From Saccoglossus kowalevskii (lineage: Eukaryota > Hemichordata > Enteropneusta > Harrimaniidae): a stretch of DNA of 29,608 bases. The first letter of the stretch is position 1. Every line of letters begins with the position of its first letter. Location of the stretch: assembly GCF_000003605.2 (NCBI RefSeq), contig NW_003154740.1:71635-101242 (forward strand), written 5' to 3'. Under the pieces are notes generated by a model. The model did no database searches and had not been told where the DNA came from. It worked only from the letters and a program-made list of their open reading frames with translations. The translations under genes and the position numbers were made by a program. Shown here piece after piece: positions 13,862 to 28,494 of the stretch.

Positions 13862-15147
13862 TTGACTTTTAAAGTTAAATTTATACTAGCCAGACAACAT
13901 AACCCATTTCATATATGTACGCATGTTGCGCTCATGTTTATGTCATAACCTCCGATAAAACGAATGTGTAAACACGATACAATGCATATATGCAAAGTAC
14001 AGAGCCTTCAATAATTAATAGAGACAGTTGCACTCCCCACTTAGGTCACGTGATCGAGAGCAACCCTTTTCTGAAAAACAAACCCGCTTACTAGTGGACG
14101 AGTGCAGTCAACAAGAAACAGTTCTCTCCCAGCAAACTGGCTAGACGACGATCGAGAACAAATTCTCCCAGTAAACGCAGGCAAGGGATTCTGAAATAAA
14201 CCAGTTATCCAATTACATGTCGATAATTCTACAATGTACGGAAGAAGCCTACTCATAATTGCCGATACACAAAGTATATTCTTATAAGGATATTGACTTT
14301 TTAAAAATTTGAGGTCACCAGTCTGATTTTCAAGAAAATGATGGCTGTATTTCAGTGGATACTGGCCATTTTTTCAGCATTACAACGCTTTCACCACAAA
14401 TAATATTAGGAAAAGTTTCTTAAAATACATCACTGTAACACACAAAAGAATCTTATTTTATAGTGCCGTGAATAATCTGATCTATCGATATCAATTATGT
14501 GATTTGTAATTTTATATCGGGTATTGGCTCTAATTACGACATGCTGTAGTTGCCTCTTTGTATCATTGATGTGTTCATTTTCAGTGATATGCCGCAAAAT
14601 TACTTTAAGAAAAAACAGTAAGGGGGTGGATGCGTCAGAGAAAAATATCATTGTAAAACACAACCTGTTGCTCATAAGTGCCAAATGCAAATGAATACAT
14701 AGTCGATTTCAGTCCTACAGATAATGAATTTATTTCGTTAACATTTTTTTTTTTTTGGATATTCATGCTCTCCAAAACATCATTTAATATATGGTCTATT
14801 AAAAACAAACAAACAAGAGACTGCGTGTAAACCATAAACTGTACCCAGTTTTCGGTTTTTGTGGACATGCAAATTTTAAAAAGTACTAGTATTCAGAACT
14901 AGCTACTAGTATGTGTCCCGTGGTTTTTATACGACCTCATTGGTCTAGGGTACCAAAGGGTATATATACAATGGAAAATTATTTTTCCTGCAACTGACCG
15001 ATAATTATAGTCGATTTCAACTTTTATAACTGAAATACTTACTAGGCGTAAAGTGGCAACGATAGTGGCGTTCACGCTTGAGATTTCGGCTCGTGACGAG
15101 TCAAGTTTCGGATCCGAGCCAAAAGATATGTTTGCCCAAGTCAGTGC
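13862..15147. other. Intergenic between glycosyltransferase and minisatellite
   Basis: Mostly AT-rich non-coding sequence. Around 14090-14190 two related short segments (TTCTCTCCCAGCAAAC and AATTCTCCCAGTAAAC) suggest a small local duplication. Open frames on the minus strand at 14041, 14430 and 14635 show no family features. Confidence 0.5.
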
Positions 15148-15558
15148 TATAATCCCTGAGTGGTCCCAACAACAAGGGAGATAATATTATCCCTGAGTGG
15201 TTCCAATAACAAGGAAGATAATGTTATCCCTGAGTGGTTCCAATAACAAGGGAGAATATATTATCCCTGAGTGGTCCAACAACAAGGGAGATAATATTAT
15301 CCCTGAGTGGTCCCAACAACAAGAGAGTGACATTATCCCTGAGTGGTTCCAACAACAAGGGAGATATTATGATCTCTGAGTAGTCCCAACAACAAGAGAG
15401 TGACATTATCCCTGAGTAGTCCCAACAACAAGGGAGATAATATTATCCCAGAGTGGTTCCAATAACAAGGAAGATAATATGATCTCTGAGTAGTCCCAAC
15501 AACAAGAGAGTGACATTATCCCTGAGTAGTCCCAACAACAAAGAAGATAATATTATCC

Positions 15559-15780
15559 CTGAGTGGTCCCAGCAACAAAGAAGATAATATTATCCCAGAG
15601 TGGTTCCAACAACAAAGAAGATAATATTATCCCTGAGTGGTCCCAACAACAAAGAAGATAATATTATCCCAGAGTGGTTCCAACAACAAAGAAGATAATA
15701 TTATCCCTGAGTGGTCCCAACAACAAAGAAGATAATATTATCCCAGAGTGGTTCCAACAACAAAGAAGATAATATTATCC
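15559..15780. repeat. 74-bp dimeric subarray
   Basis: Within the 37-bp array, units beginning CCCTGAGTGGTCCC alternate strictly with units beginning CCCAGAGTGGTTCC, all with the AAAGAAG variant. This gives three consecutive 74-bp dimers and shows local amplification of a two-unit block. Confidence 0.8.
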
Positions 15781-16631
15781 CTGAGTGGTCCCAACAACAA
15801 AGAAGATAATATTATCCCTGAGTGGCCCCAACAACAAAGAAGATAATATTATCCCTGAGTGGTCCCAACAACAAAGAAGATAATATTATCCCTGAGTAGT
15901 CCCAACAACAAAGAAGATAATATTATCCCTGAGTGGTCCCAACAACAAAGAAGAAAATATTATCCCTGAGTGGCCCCAACAACAACAAAGAAGATAATAT
16001 TATCCCAGAGTGGTTCCAATAACAAGGAAGATAATATTATTTCTGAGTTGTCTCAACAACAAGGGAGATAATATTATCCGTGAGTGGTTCCAACAACAAG
16101 GGAGATAATATTATTCGTCAGTGGTTCCAATAACAAGGGAGATAATATTATCGCTGAGTGGTTCTAACAACGAAGGAGATAATATTATCGCTGAGTGGTC
16201 CCAACAACAAGGGAGATAATATTATCCTTTAGTGGTCCCAGCAACAAGGGGGATAATATTATCCCTGAGTGTTTCCAACAACAAGGGAGATAATATTATC
16301 GCTGAGTGGTCCTAACAATGAAGGAGATAATATTATCGCTGAGTGGTTCCAACAACAAGAGCGATAATATTATCCGTCAGTGGTTCTAAAAACAAGGGAG
16401 ATAATGTTCTCGCTTAGTGGTCCCAACAACAAAGGAGATAATATTATCCCTGCGTGGTCTCAACAACAAGGGAGATAAGATTATCCCTGAGTGGTCCTAA
16501 CAACAAGGGAGATAATATTATCCGTCAGTGGTTCCAATAACAAGAGAGATAATATTATCGCTGAGTGGTCCTAACAACAAAGGAGATAATATTATCGCTG
16601 AGTGGTCCCAACAACAAGGGAGATAATATTA

Positions 16632-18094
16632 TCCTTTAGTGGTCCCAACAACAAGGAGGATAATATTATCCCTGAGTGTTTCCAACAACAAGGGAGATAA
16701 TATTATCGCTGAGTGGTCCTAACAACGAAGGAGATAATAATATCGCTGAGTGGTTCCAACAACAACAAGAGAGATAATATTATCCGTCAGTGGTTCCAAA
16801 AACAAGGGAGATAATGTTCTCGCTTAGTGGTTTCAATAACAAGGGAGATAATATTATCACTGAGTGGTCCAAACAACAAGGGAGATATTATTATCCCTGA
16901 GTGGTCCCAACGACAAGGGAGATAATATTATCCCTGCGTGGTCTCAACAACAAGGGAGATAAGATTATCCCTGAGTGGTCCTAACAACAAGGGAGATAAT
17001 ATTATCCCCGAGTGGTCCCAACAACAAAGGAGATATTATTATCCCTGAGTGGTTCCAATAACAAGGGAGATAATATTATCCCTGAGTGGTTCCAATAACA
17101 AGGGAGATAATATTATCCCTGAGTGGCCCAACAACAAGGGAGATAATATTATCCCCGAGTGGTCCCAACAACAAGGGAGATAATATTATCCATGAGTGGT
17201 CCCAATAACAAGGATGATAATATTATCTCTGAGTAGTCCCAACAACAAGAGAGTGACATTATCCCTGAGTGGTCCCAACAACAAGGGAGATAATATGATC
17301 TCTGAGTAGTCCCAACAACAAGAGAGTGACATTATCCCTGAGTAGTCCCAACAACAAAGAAGATAATATTATCCCTGAGTGTTCCCAACAACAAAGAAGA
17401 TAACATTATCCCAGATTGGTTCCAACAACAAAGAAGATAATATTATCCCTGAGTGGTCCCAACAACAACAAAGAAAATAATATTATCCCAGAGTGGTTCC
17501 AATAACAAGGAAGATAATATTATCGCTGAGTGGTCCCAACAACAAAGGAGATAATATTATTTCTGAGTTGTCCCAACAACAAGGGAGATAATATTAGCCG
17601 TGAGTGGTCCCAACAGCAAGGGAGATAATATTATCTGTCAGTGGTTCCAATAACAAGGGAGATAATATTATCGCTGAGTGGTCCTAACAACGAAGGAGAT
17701 AATATTATCGCTGAGTGGTCCCAACAACAAGGGAGATAATATTATCCTTTAGTGGTCCCAACAACAAGGAGGATAATATTATCCCTGAGTGTTTCCAACA
17801 ACAAGGGAGATAATATTATCCCAGAGTGGTCCTAACAACGAAGGAGATAATAATATCGCTGAGTGGTTCCAACAACAACAAGAGAGATAATATTATCCGT
17901 CAGTGGTTCCAAAAACAAGGGAGATAATGTTCTCGCTTAGTGGTTTCAATAACAAGGGAGATAATATTATCACTGAGTGGTCCAAACAACAAGGGATATA
18001 TTATTATCCCTGAGTGGTCCCAACGACAAGGGAGATAATATTATCCCTGCGTGGTCTCAACAACAAGGGAGATAATATTATCCCCGAGTGGTCC
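16632..18094. repeat. Block duplication inside the 37-bp array, offset 1114 bp
   Basis: A series of about nine units starting CCTTTAGTGGTCCCAACAAC at 16632 recurs at 17746 with the same rare variants in the same order: a shortened GATAATAATATCGCTG unit, an extra CAA, AAAAACAAGG, ATGTTCTCGCTTAG, CACTGAGTGGTCCAAAC, CCCAACGACAAGG and CTGCGTGGTCTC. Only a few bases differ over about 350 bp. An older version of the start of the block is at 16226. Confidence 0.8.
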
Positions 18095-18420
18095 TAACAA
18101 CAAGGGAGATAATATTATCCCTGCGTGGTCTCAACAACAAGGGAGATAATATTATCCCTGAGTGGTCCAAACAACAAGGGAGATAATATTATCCCCGAGT
18201 GGTCCTAACAACAAGGGAGATAATATTATCCCTGCGTGGTCTCAACAACAAGGGAGATAATATTATCCCTGCGTGGTCTCAACAACAAGGGAGATAAGAT
18301 TATCCCTGAGTGGTCCTAACAACAAGGGAGATAATATTATTCCTGAGTGATTCCAACAACAAGGAAGTCAATATTATATTATATTATTATCAATATTAGT
18401 TTTGTTAGACACCCTTGTTG

Positions 18421-18446
18421 ATTACAGATTTCTGATTATCTGTAAT
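18421..18446. repeat. Small hairpin ATTACAGAT/ATCTGTAAT
   Basis: Perfect 9-bp arms with an 8-base loop. It is the first of two related hairpins just after the minisatellite and is followed by TTTCGGCAAATGTTTT, which also recurs after the second. Confidence 0.7.
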
Positions 18447-18543
18447 TACTGATTAAATATTGTTAGTTTCGGCAAATGTTTTATGTTGTTAAATATACTG
18501 GTCAAGTTTCGTCGGACAGTTGCGAATATTTTACGTGTAAGTT

Positions 18544-18587
18544 GTTTCGCTGATTACAGATTTTTAATTATCTGTAATTAGCGAAAC
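18544..18587. repeat. 18-bp-arm hairpin
   Basis: GTTTCGCTGATTACAGAT (18544-18561) pairs with ATCTGTAATTAGCGAAAC (18570-18587) with one mismatch across an 8-base AT loop. It is followed by TTTCGGCAAATATTTT. With 18418-18482 it forms a diverged direct repeat about 128 bp apart. A third partial GATTACAG is at 18661. Confidence 0.8.
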
Positions 18588-19557
18588 GAATCATTTACGT
18601 ATTAAATATTATTTTCGGCAAATATTTTGTAAATACTGTGCGTATAAAACCCATTTTCACTGATTACAGTTTAATTTTCATTATGTGTGTTATCCCGTTT
18701 CGTTTCGTTTCTTCGATTACAATAAGACATGCGACGTCACAACTGGAGGCATATGGGGCACTTTTTAGCAGTAACTTTTTACCGCCCTGCACACATGCAG
18801 TGCCGAGGAAAATTTGGGGAAAATGTTAACGACGAAAAAGTTATATACCCTATATATAGAATATGTTTTGGAAATGCAGTCCCTCGTCCCCTTGGCAATT
18901 ATCAGTGATTTTTCGTCTCCGGAGTGATACACATCGCAAATTTGGGCTCCCGGACGTCTCTAATAAATAACCAATCTAACCGCTGGACTGAATCATGGGA
19001 GGATGAAGTTCTACCTTCCATGACTGAATTAATGATATTATCAAAAAATCATAGAAGATAGGGCGAAAATCGGTCATTTTTGACCTCGACGCTCGGAAGG
19101 GCGATAAGACTCGATTTCCAATGACGCAGGTACTTTGTATGGGTCGGTTTCATTTGTTTCGAGTTATTTAGTTGTGTGTCTAGAAACATAGCAACGTTGT
19201 TTTTTTCGGTGAATTGACAACACATTTTCATCCAATAAAGAATTTTGATATGTCAATCGATTTTGTTTAAAATTATTTATTGGAACGTCTCATGTCCTCA
19301 ACTCTCCCAAATTTGACAATGGTACTAGCCCAGAGTGGACTTCTTTTTAATTACGTCTTTGATTGTAGCAATGTTCCAGCACTGTACGTAAAAACGCACA
19401 CTCGGAACTAAACAACATTCGCTTGAGCGTTTTTCTTGGCAATGACAGAATACACTCCACAGGTGCAAACACCGGTTACATCATTCATGGCAATCGATGA
19501 TTCGAAAGCTGTCCAGGATACTGAAGATAGCTGTATTTAGTCAAATTATTCATTTTG
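18588..19557. other. Intergenic up to the assembly gap
   Basis: No gene recognised. Short open frames (18638-18829 plus, 19049-19231 minus) have no domains. No tandem repeat seen. Confidence 0.5.
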
Positions 19558-19607
19558 NNNNNNNNNNNNNNNNNNNNNNNNNNNNNNNNNNNNNNNNNNN
19601 NNNNNNN
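19558..19607. other. Assembly gap (50 N)
   Basis: Fifty consecutive unknown bases. True size is unknown. Open frames running through it are artefacts. Confidence 0.99.
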
Positions 19608-19619
19608 AGGCACTAGAGG

Positions 19620-19675
19620 TTGTAATGTTCCGCACGCCCGGTGCATTATCCTAAAGGGCGGGCGGAACATTACAA
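19620..19675. repeat. Hairpin next to the gap
   Basis: TTGTAATGTTCCGCACGCCC (19620-19639) pairs with GGGCGGGCGGAACATTACAA (19656-19675), with one mismatch, around a 16-base loop. It begins 13 bases after the N gap. It is probably a foldback element or transposon terminus, part of which may lie in the gap. Confidence 0.8.
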
Positions 19676-19889
19676 CATCCAGCGCCCGGGATAGTGAAAT
19701 CGTATCGCTGTTGTTGACAGCAACGGCCGACGGACAGACTGCTGCCTGATTCCTGTGGTTCCCTTGATACTGGCAACTGACTTTCTATTTTTACTTACCT
19801 GACTGTTTTTGGTCGCCATTTTGTATATGCCAGTCATATATTGACAAGTAAGTAAACGGACCAGGGCATAGTCAACATGGGACTCGAGA

Positions 19890-19984
19890 CAGGGGAGGAT
19901 TTAGAGGGGCCGAGGGGGCCGTGCCCCCCTATTTTTCGGCCAACTTATCGGCCCCCCTATTCCAGAATTCTATAACCGCCCCTG
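19890..19984. mobile_element. 95-bp hAT-like MITE
   Basis: The left end CAGGGGAGGATTTAGA and right end, read inward as CAGGGGCGGTTATAGA, match at 12 of 16 bases. They resemble the CAGGGGCGGAT-type termini of hAT elements. The interior is GC-rich (GGCCGAGGGGGCC ... TCGGCCCCCC) and can fold back. Identical CGAGA pentamers flank it (19885-19889 and 19985-19989), fitting a target-site duplication shorter than the classic 8 bp. It is non-coding. Confidence 0.65.
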
Positions 19985-20654
19985 CGAGAGTCACAAGTAT
20001 GCCCGCAGATACACCAGACAGCATTAATGAACGAAATTCACATTACAATCGTAGCAGATACAATACTGCAAGGTGGAAATAACATACCTATTAAACAACA
20101 AGTGGATTTATTTTTTTGTACGAAAGCCATATAGGCGATGTTTTCTTACAAAAATTTGATGGGTATTTTTGGATTTGTTAAAAATTAGTAAAAATACTGT
20201 TACACTGTGCCTAATTGGTGGCGGGAATTAATTGCTAAGCCAAAGGTCTATAGAGTTGTGAACAAATATTTTGGTGATTATCACTGACCGCGAAAAACGC
20301 CCATCGCTAAGTGTCTTGTTGAAAGACAACAATAAATTTTCGCGCGCGTATGCGACTTTCTCCGTGAGCCTTTGCGTCGCCATGGGCCACTAAGACCACA
20401 TCACTCGCGAGGGGCGCCCGAGGCAACGGCGCCGACGCATTCCGTTGTTAGATGTCATCAGGCGCACAGCCGTGTCACGTATAACGCGATATCAATCAAT
20501 TCGCGTAACTGGGCAAGTTAATACGACAATAAAACGCAATTATTTTGAATATACAATTTCCCAAACTTACAATAAACTAACTGGATAAAAAAAGATAACC
20601 CGTCTTTTTGACGGATGCAAAACACTTCTAAAAAAACGTCCACATAGTTCGAAC
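19985..20654. other. Upstream region of tubulin B
   Basis: No gene. The stretch 20340-20480 is much richer in CpG than its surroundings (CGCGCGCGTATGCGAC, GGGGCGCCCGAGGC, CGGCGCCGACGC) and could be a regulatory island for tubulin B. CCGTCTTTTTGACGG near 20600 is a small hairpin. Confidence 0.4.
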
Positions 20655-20660
20655 TATATT
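20655..20660 (+). promoter_or_regulatory. Possible TATA box of tubulin B
   Basis: TATATT lies 132 bp before the start codon. A start about 30 bp downstream (near 20685) would exclude the upstream ATGs at 20668 and 20683 and leave a leader of about 100 nt. This is weaker than the TATAAATA of gene A, and the gene may be TATA-less. Confidence 0.35.
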
Positions 20661-20786
20661 GTGCGGAATGTTATTGAGCAACATGGCAAATTCAAATTCA
20701 GTTCGTAGCAGACGAGAACTAGAATATTCTGTGCAACCGTTAGGCAAGTTAGTGTTTTGTGCGTGTTTCATATTTATTCTTCAAAA

Positions 20787-24203
<3,417 letters not shown>

Positions 24204-24309
24204 ATACATTGTCACAAATACGTCATGCAAGGTTCAGAATAACAAAACAGTTTTAAGATCATTCAGTGATAGCCAAGTTTTTTTGTATTTGAGATAATGT
24301 TATTAATGA

Positions 24310-24315
24310 AATAAA
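24310..24315 (+). terminator. Poly(A) signal of tubulin B
   Basis: AATAAA 107 bases after the TAA, similar to the distance in gene A. Confidence 0.75.
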
Positions 24316-24870
24316 GATCATCCATTCAATATTTGTCTGTCTGGATACACATTAATGCACAGAGTTCGAAGATGAAATGGGTATTAATAGAGTTCTACAC
24401 ATCCAAAGGCCTTGGATGCGATTACTCTTACGAGTTGGGCTTTTTTGACAAAAAATGAAATTGCCCCGTTCATCTCCGAAAACGTTTAGGAAGCTGCCAT
24501 TTCTTCAGGATTTTAGACAAAATGGTTCAATTCAACAAATTTGACACAAAATAACACAACCTATGGTTTACCTAAGAGTATAGTACTTGTATGCAACCTT
24601 TCAAGTGAATTTAGGCAATATTTATAATCAGCATGGACATGAATTTAAACAAAAAATGGCTGCCAATATGCATGATTGTGAATGAATGTATCTCTAAGGT
24701 GCAGTCTTATAATTTAGCAATTTTGAGGAAACAAAATAGCCACCAGTCAGTATACTTGATCAAATGGAATGACTCAAGTTTTGGGTAAAAATGAATATTA
24801 ATTATCTAATTTGAATGATAATTAACTGATTTCAAGCTGTTCCATGACTGTTCCACTGATATTTGAAGAA
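24316..24870. other. Intergenic after tubulin B
   Basis: AT-rich; no gene seen. Its right end grades into the degenerate repeat field. Confidence 0.5.
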
Positions 24871-25870
24871 CCACTCATTGGATTTCAATGAAACTTGGCA
24901 CATGGATGCTCTGAACTAATGCGCAGATTTAATTAGTTTTGGGTAAAAATCTGTTAATATTATTAATTACCTAATTTACATAATGATTAATAAATTTTCG
25001 GCTTTTCCACTGATATCTCAAGTACTAATCATAACATTTCAATAAAACTTGGTACATAGATGTCATATGACACTACACAGACCTGGTAGTGTTTAGGGTA
25101 ATATCAGTATATATTAATTACCTAATTTGCATAATTAATTAATTTTCAGCTTTTGATATTTCGAGTAGTAATGATCACATTTCAATGAAACTTGGTACAT
25201 AGTTACTTGAGGACTGTGCAGAGACCTAATTAGTTTTTGGGTAAATATTTGTGCATATTACTCACCTTATTAGCATAATTAGTTAATTTTCAGCTTTTCA
25301 CCTGATATCTCAAGTACTAATCATCACATTTCAATGAGACTTGCGACATTTTCTAGGACTGCAGAGACCTGATTAATTTTGGGATAAATAATTGTGCCTA
25401 TTAATTACCTAATTTGCATAATTAGTTAATTTTGCTGTTCTATGGCTGTTGCACTGATGTCTACAAACCACTCATTGGATTTCAATGAAACTTTTAAAGA
25501 GTACCCATCACATTTCAATGAACCTAGGACTATACACCATATTAGTTTTTGGTAAATATGTATGCTTCTTAATCACTTAATTAACATAATTAATACTGAT
25601 ATCTCAAGTATTGATCGTCACATTTGAATAAAACTTGGTACATAAATGCTCTAGGACAATAGACAGCCTGATTAATTTTGGGTTAAAATCTGTTCATATT
25701 AACTCTCTAATTAGCATAATAATTAATATTTGTTGGGTTCTAATTACATTTCAATGAAACTTGGTACATTGTGCAGACCTTATTAGTTTTACACTTAAAT
25801 CTGTTCATATCAGTTACCTGATTTACATAATTAGTTTTCAGCTATTCCAGCAATATCTCAAGTACAAGTA
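24871..25870. repeat. Degenerate AT-rich tandem repeat, units of about 120-155 bp
   Basis: The phrase CATTTCAATGAAACTTGGTA or a close variant recurs near 24880, 25035, 25177, 25326, 25478, 25508, 25621 and 25745. Between copies there is a constant order of GACCTAATTAGTTTTGGGTA, TTAATTACCTAATTTGCATA and TTTTCAGC...GATATCTCAAGTA. The copies are diverged and unevenly spaced, so the array is old. Related single pieces (AATTTGCAT next to TAATTA) persist at about 26595, 26950 and 27085. No coding capacity. Confidence 0.8.
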
Positions 25871-26109
25871 ATTTTGAATTAATTTTTAATGTGTCTTCAA
25901 TACTCTCAGCACACGGGAGTTCTTTCTAAACTTTCTTTGATTAAATTAATGTTTTTGTACCCGGACATTGAATGTCACTATTTGTATGTGCAAATTTCAA
26001 GTGCTGGTGCTGAGACATAGTGCATTTTTGCCACAGAAGTCATATTAATGTTTGGGACTACATGACAGGGCTGTGCAGCCATCTATCAAATAGCAATTTT
26101 AATAATGCA

Positions 26110-26347
26110 CTATCCTTGTGCCAACCAGGCTTGGTCAACCACAAGCACCTGCAGACCTTAACCAAGGTTCCCCCAGAGTCGCATTCATTAGTTAATGAAT
26201 CTGGGCAAGTGGAATTGGCCTTTTTATAGTCTGTGGCACACTCACCCAGGATAGGGATTGACCCTTTTTGGTGTTCAGCCTGAGGTAGGATTTGAATTTG
26301 GGTCTACTGATCATGAATCTGATGCAACAACCACTATACCAGTGACC
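26110..26347 (-). mobile_element. tRNA-derived SINE
   Basis: Read on the minus strand from 26347, the head begins GGTCACTGGTATAGTGGTTG, contains an A-box-like TGGTATAGTGG, and after TTCATGATCAG has a B-box-like AAATTCAAATCC (canonical GGTTCGAATCC, diverged). This looks like a tRNA with a CAT anticodon loop, but the arms no longer pair fully and no CCA-type end exists. A non-tRNA body continues to about 26110. A pol III-transcribed SINE, now degenerate, is the best explanation; an isolated tRNA pseudogene is the alternative. Confidence 0.5.
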
Positions 26348-27119
26348 GGTAACTATCATTGAGTTGGCATTGAAAAGAATAGGCTACAATGAGTTCATTG
26401 TCCATTTTTGCTAATTTCATCATATTGTTTATTTTCCAACAAAAAACCAGACTTTAGAGCAAGTTTAATATTCACTCTAACAGCTGACAAAAGTAATGCT
26501 TCTGTTGCACGAGCACAAGATGATGAGATGATGCTGAATGATTTCTGTATTCTGCAGGTAAGATATCCTATTTTGACATGTGCACATCAGTTACCTAATT
26601 TGCATATTAATTGGCCAAGTATCTCAACCACTCCCAGAATTGAATCCTGGTACATTGATGCTCTGGGATGAATAGATAATATTTGGTAATCGTTTTCCTA
26701 AGTAACTATTAAAGATAGCTAGACTGTTTGAGCAATGGCTCTTTATCAATAAGCTGTATACATATACACAGTACATGCAGTTCTTTCTAAACTTTGATTT
26801 TAAAATACTTCCAAGAGATCATGCATTAGTTAAAATACAAATATAAAATATATGATATAAATTAGAAGTGTTCATTTGTCTAGTTCACCATTCCAGTGCA
26901 CTGCTTAAATATTTATATTTATGCATTTTTGGCTCATGTGCATAGCTAATTTGCATTCTAATTAAGTACTTTCAGCATGTCTTGCAAAAATAGTTGGCTC
27001 AAATAGGCCAAAAGGTGGTACACGCATTTACTGTTTTTGGAATTGAATGTCATATAAAATTACTTAGTATTATGTTAATTAGCTAGTTTGCATAATTAAA
27101 TAAACCAGTTTTAAACAAT

Positions 27120-28494
27120 CCATATTCATTTCACACAAAAGCAATTTTAGCATTTCTAGTTGATGGGGTCACATGACCACATGATAATACACATATTGAT
27201 CAGATCTGTGAGAGCGTCTGCAATAGTGCTCTTGTTAGAACTCAGTACAAACTAACAGATGTACAAAAGAATGCTTGTAACCTGTCAAGAAGTGATATTT
27301 ATATTATACTAGTAATGGTGAATCTCATGCAAAGTTTAATGAGATGTATTAATATATATTTAGATTTTCTTAGGCTTACAAATGTAAACACATTGTTTAT
27401 TTACATTTATGATATTATAATGAACCAAATACAAGTCCGCTATAATTACAGACAACTGTTATGTGAACAGCATAAAAGGACAAGCGGGAAATGGCGGCAT
27501 CAATTTAAACTCAATCAATATTGTACAGACAGACGATATTAGGATAGTGTAACACCCTAATATGTAAATTGTCTACTGGCTATATATATCGCAGTCTGAA
27601 TACACATTTACCATCTGTTGTGTCGTCAGAGTGCGAAATTAGTGGCCAGAGACAATAAGAAATGGTGCGAAGGCTGCAATTGTTATAGTCTTTGTCTTAT
27701 GACAGAGCTATGACACTTGGATTACAAAAGTAAATTCTTAGGATACAAGATATGGCGGTAACCAACAGTGTGCGTTTCTGTCGAGCCGGGTCAGAAGGGA
27801 ATTTCTAAAAACATGCCATGTGTAGCTCGGTAAGCTTTACCAAATCTGTGTTCACACGCTTCCTTGGAAACGTTGTTCGAACGCTAAACGATCGAACTTT
27901 AGTCAGTTAATTTCATTATGTTATTTCTTTAATATTTTGGTCATGAGTTATACACATTCATACCAAGCGAATGTTGTAATATTTGTAGTATCTGTTCACT
28001 AGTGTGCAGAGTTTAAAATTAATTTACGCAGAATTTAAGCTGGCGCCTGGAGTTAGTTTGTAGATTTTTGACTTTACAGCGAGCGCAAGATATTTACATA
28101 CACCTAACTCGCGCACCCGCTAGGTAATTACCGAGGGACTTTGCAACATCCCCAGACACTTTGCTAGACGCCCCAACGACCGTTGTAGACGCAATAAACT
28201 CTCACGTGACAGTTAATCAAAACACCGGACGCGGTATGCCTTTGATGTGTGGGCACGAGGAACAGGAGTAGTTGGAATATTCCATTGCTTTGTAGGTATA
28301 ACAATCATTGATGTGTAACACTTGGAAGAAATATAATACGAACATAACACTGGAATTGAATATTAACAAGAAACGTTAAAAGTAAATTCCTTCGATTGTT
28401 AGTTTGTTGAGATGTTGTCAATGGGTTTATATACAGTCCTATTAAAAATATTATCATTGTGAGTGTCGCGTTTGCGCATAATGGCATGTCCCAT
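27120..28494. other. Intergenic
   Basis: No supported gene. The part from about 27980 to 28215 is richer in CpG (GCGAGCGCAAG, CTCGCGCACCCGCTAGG, GACGCGG), but I see no reading frame or promoter element to go with it. Confidence 0.4.

Larger units (their letters stand above)
15148..18376. repeat. 37-bp minisatellite, about 87 copies
   Basis: Tandem array with a 37-bp unit: CCCTGAGTGGTCCCAACAAC followed by AAGGGAGATAATATTAT. Across the junction of most units lies GATAATATTATC, a perfect 12-bp palindrome. Common variants are GGTTCC for GGTCCC, AATAACAAGG, AAAGAAG for AAGGGAG, TATCGCTG, TATCCGTCAG, CCTTTAG, CTGCGTGG, and AGAGAGTGACATTAT, plus units 3 bp longer through an extra CAA. Because 37 is prime to 3, frames cycle and no protein is implied. 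Subregions are homogenised differently: GTGACATTAT units near 15310-15530, AAAGAAG units at about 15540-16015, and mixed units beyond. The repeat is continuous with no spacers, so it is not a CRISPR array. Confidence 0.97.

Noticed and set aside
15197-15406. 60-codon open frames on both strands in the 37-bp array
   Set aside because: They are by-products of a unit length not divisible by 3.
15148-18376. CRISPR array
   Set aside because: Units are head-to-tail without unique spacers, in animal DNA; it is a minisatellite.
19485-19749. Open frames crossing the N run
   Set aside because: They exist only because unknown bases contain no stops.
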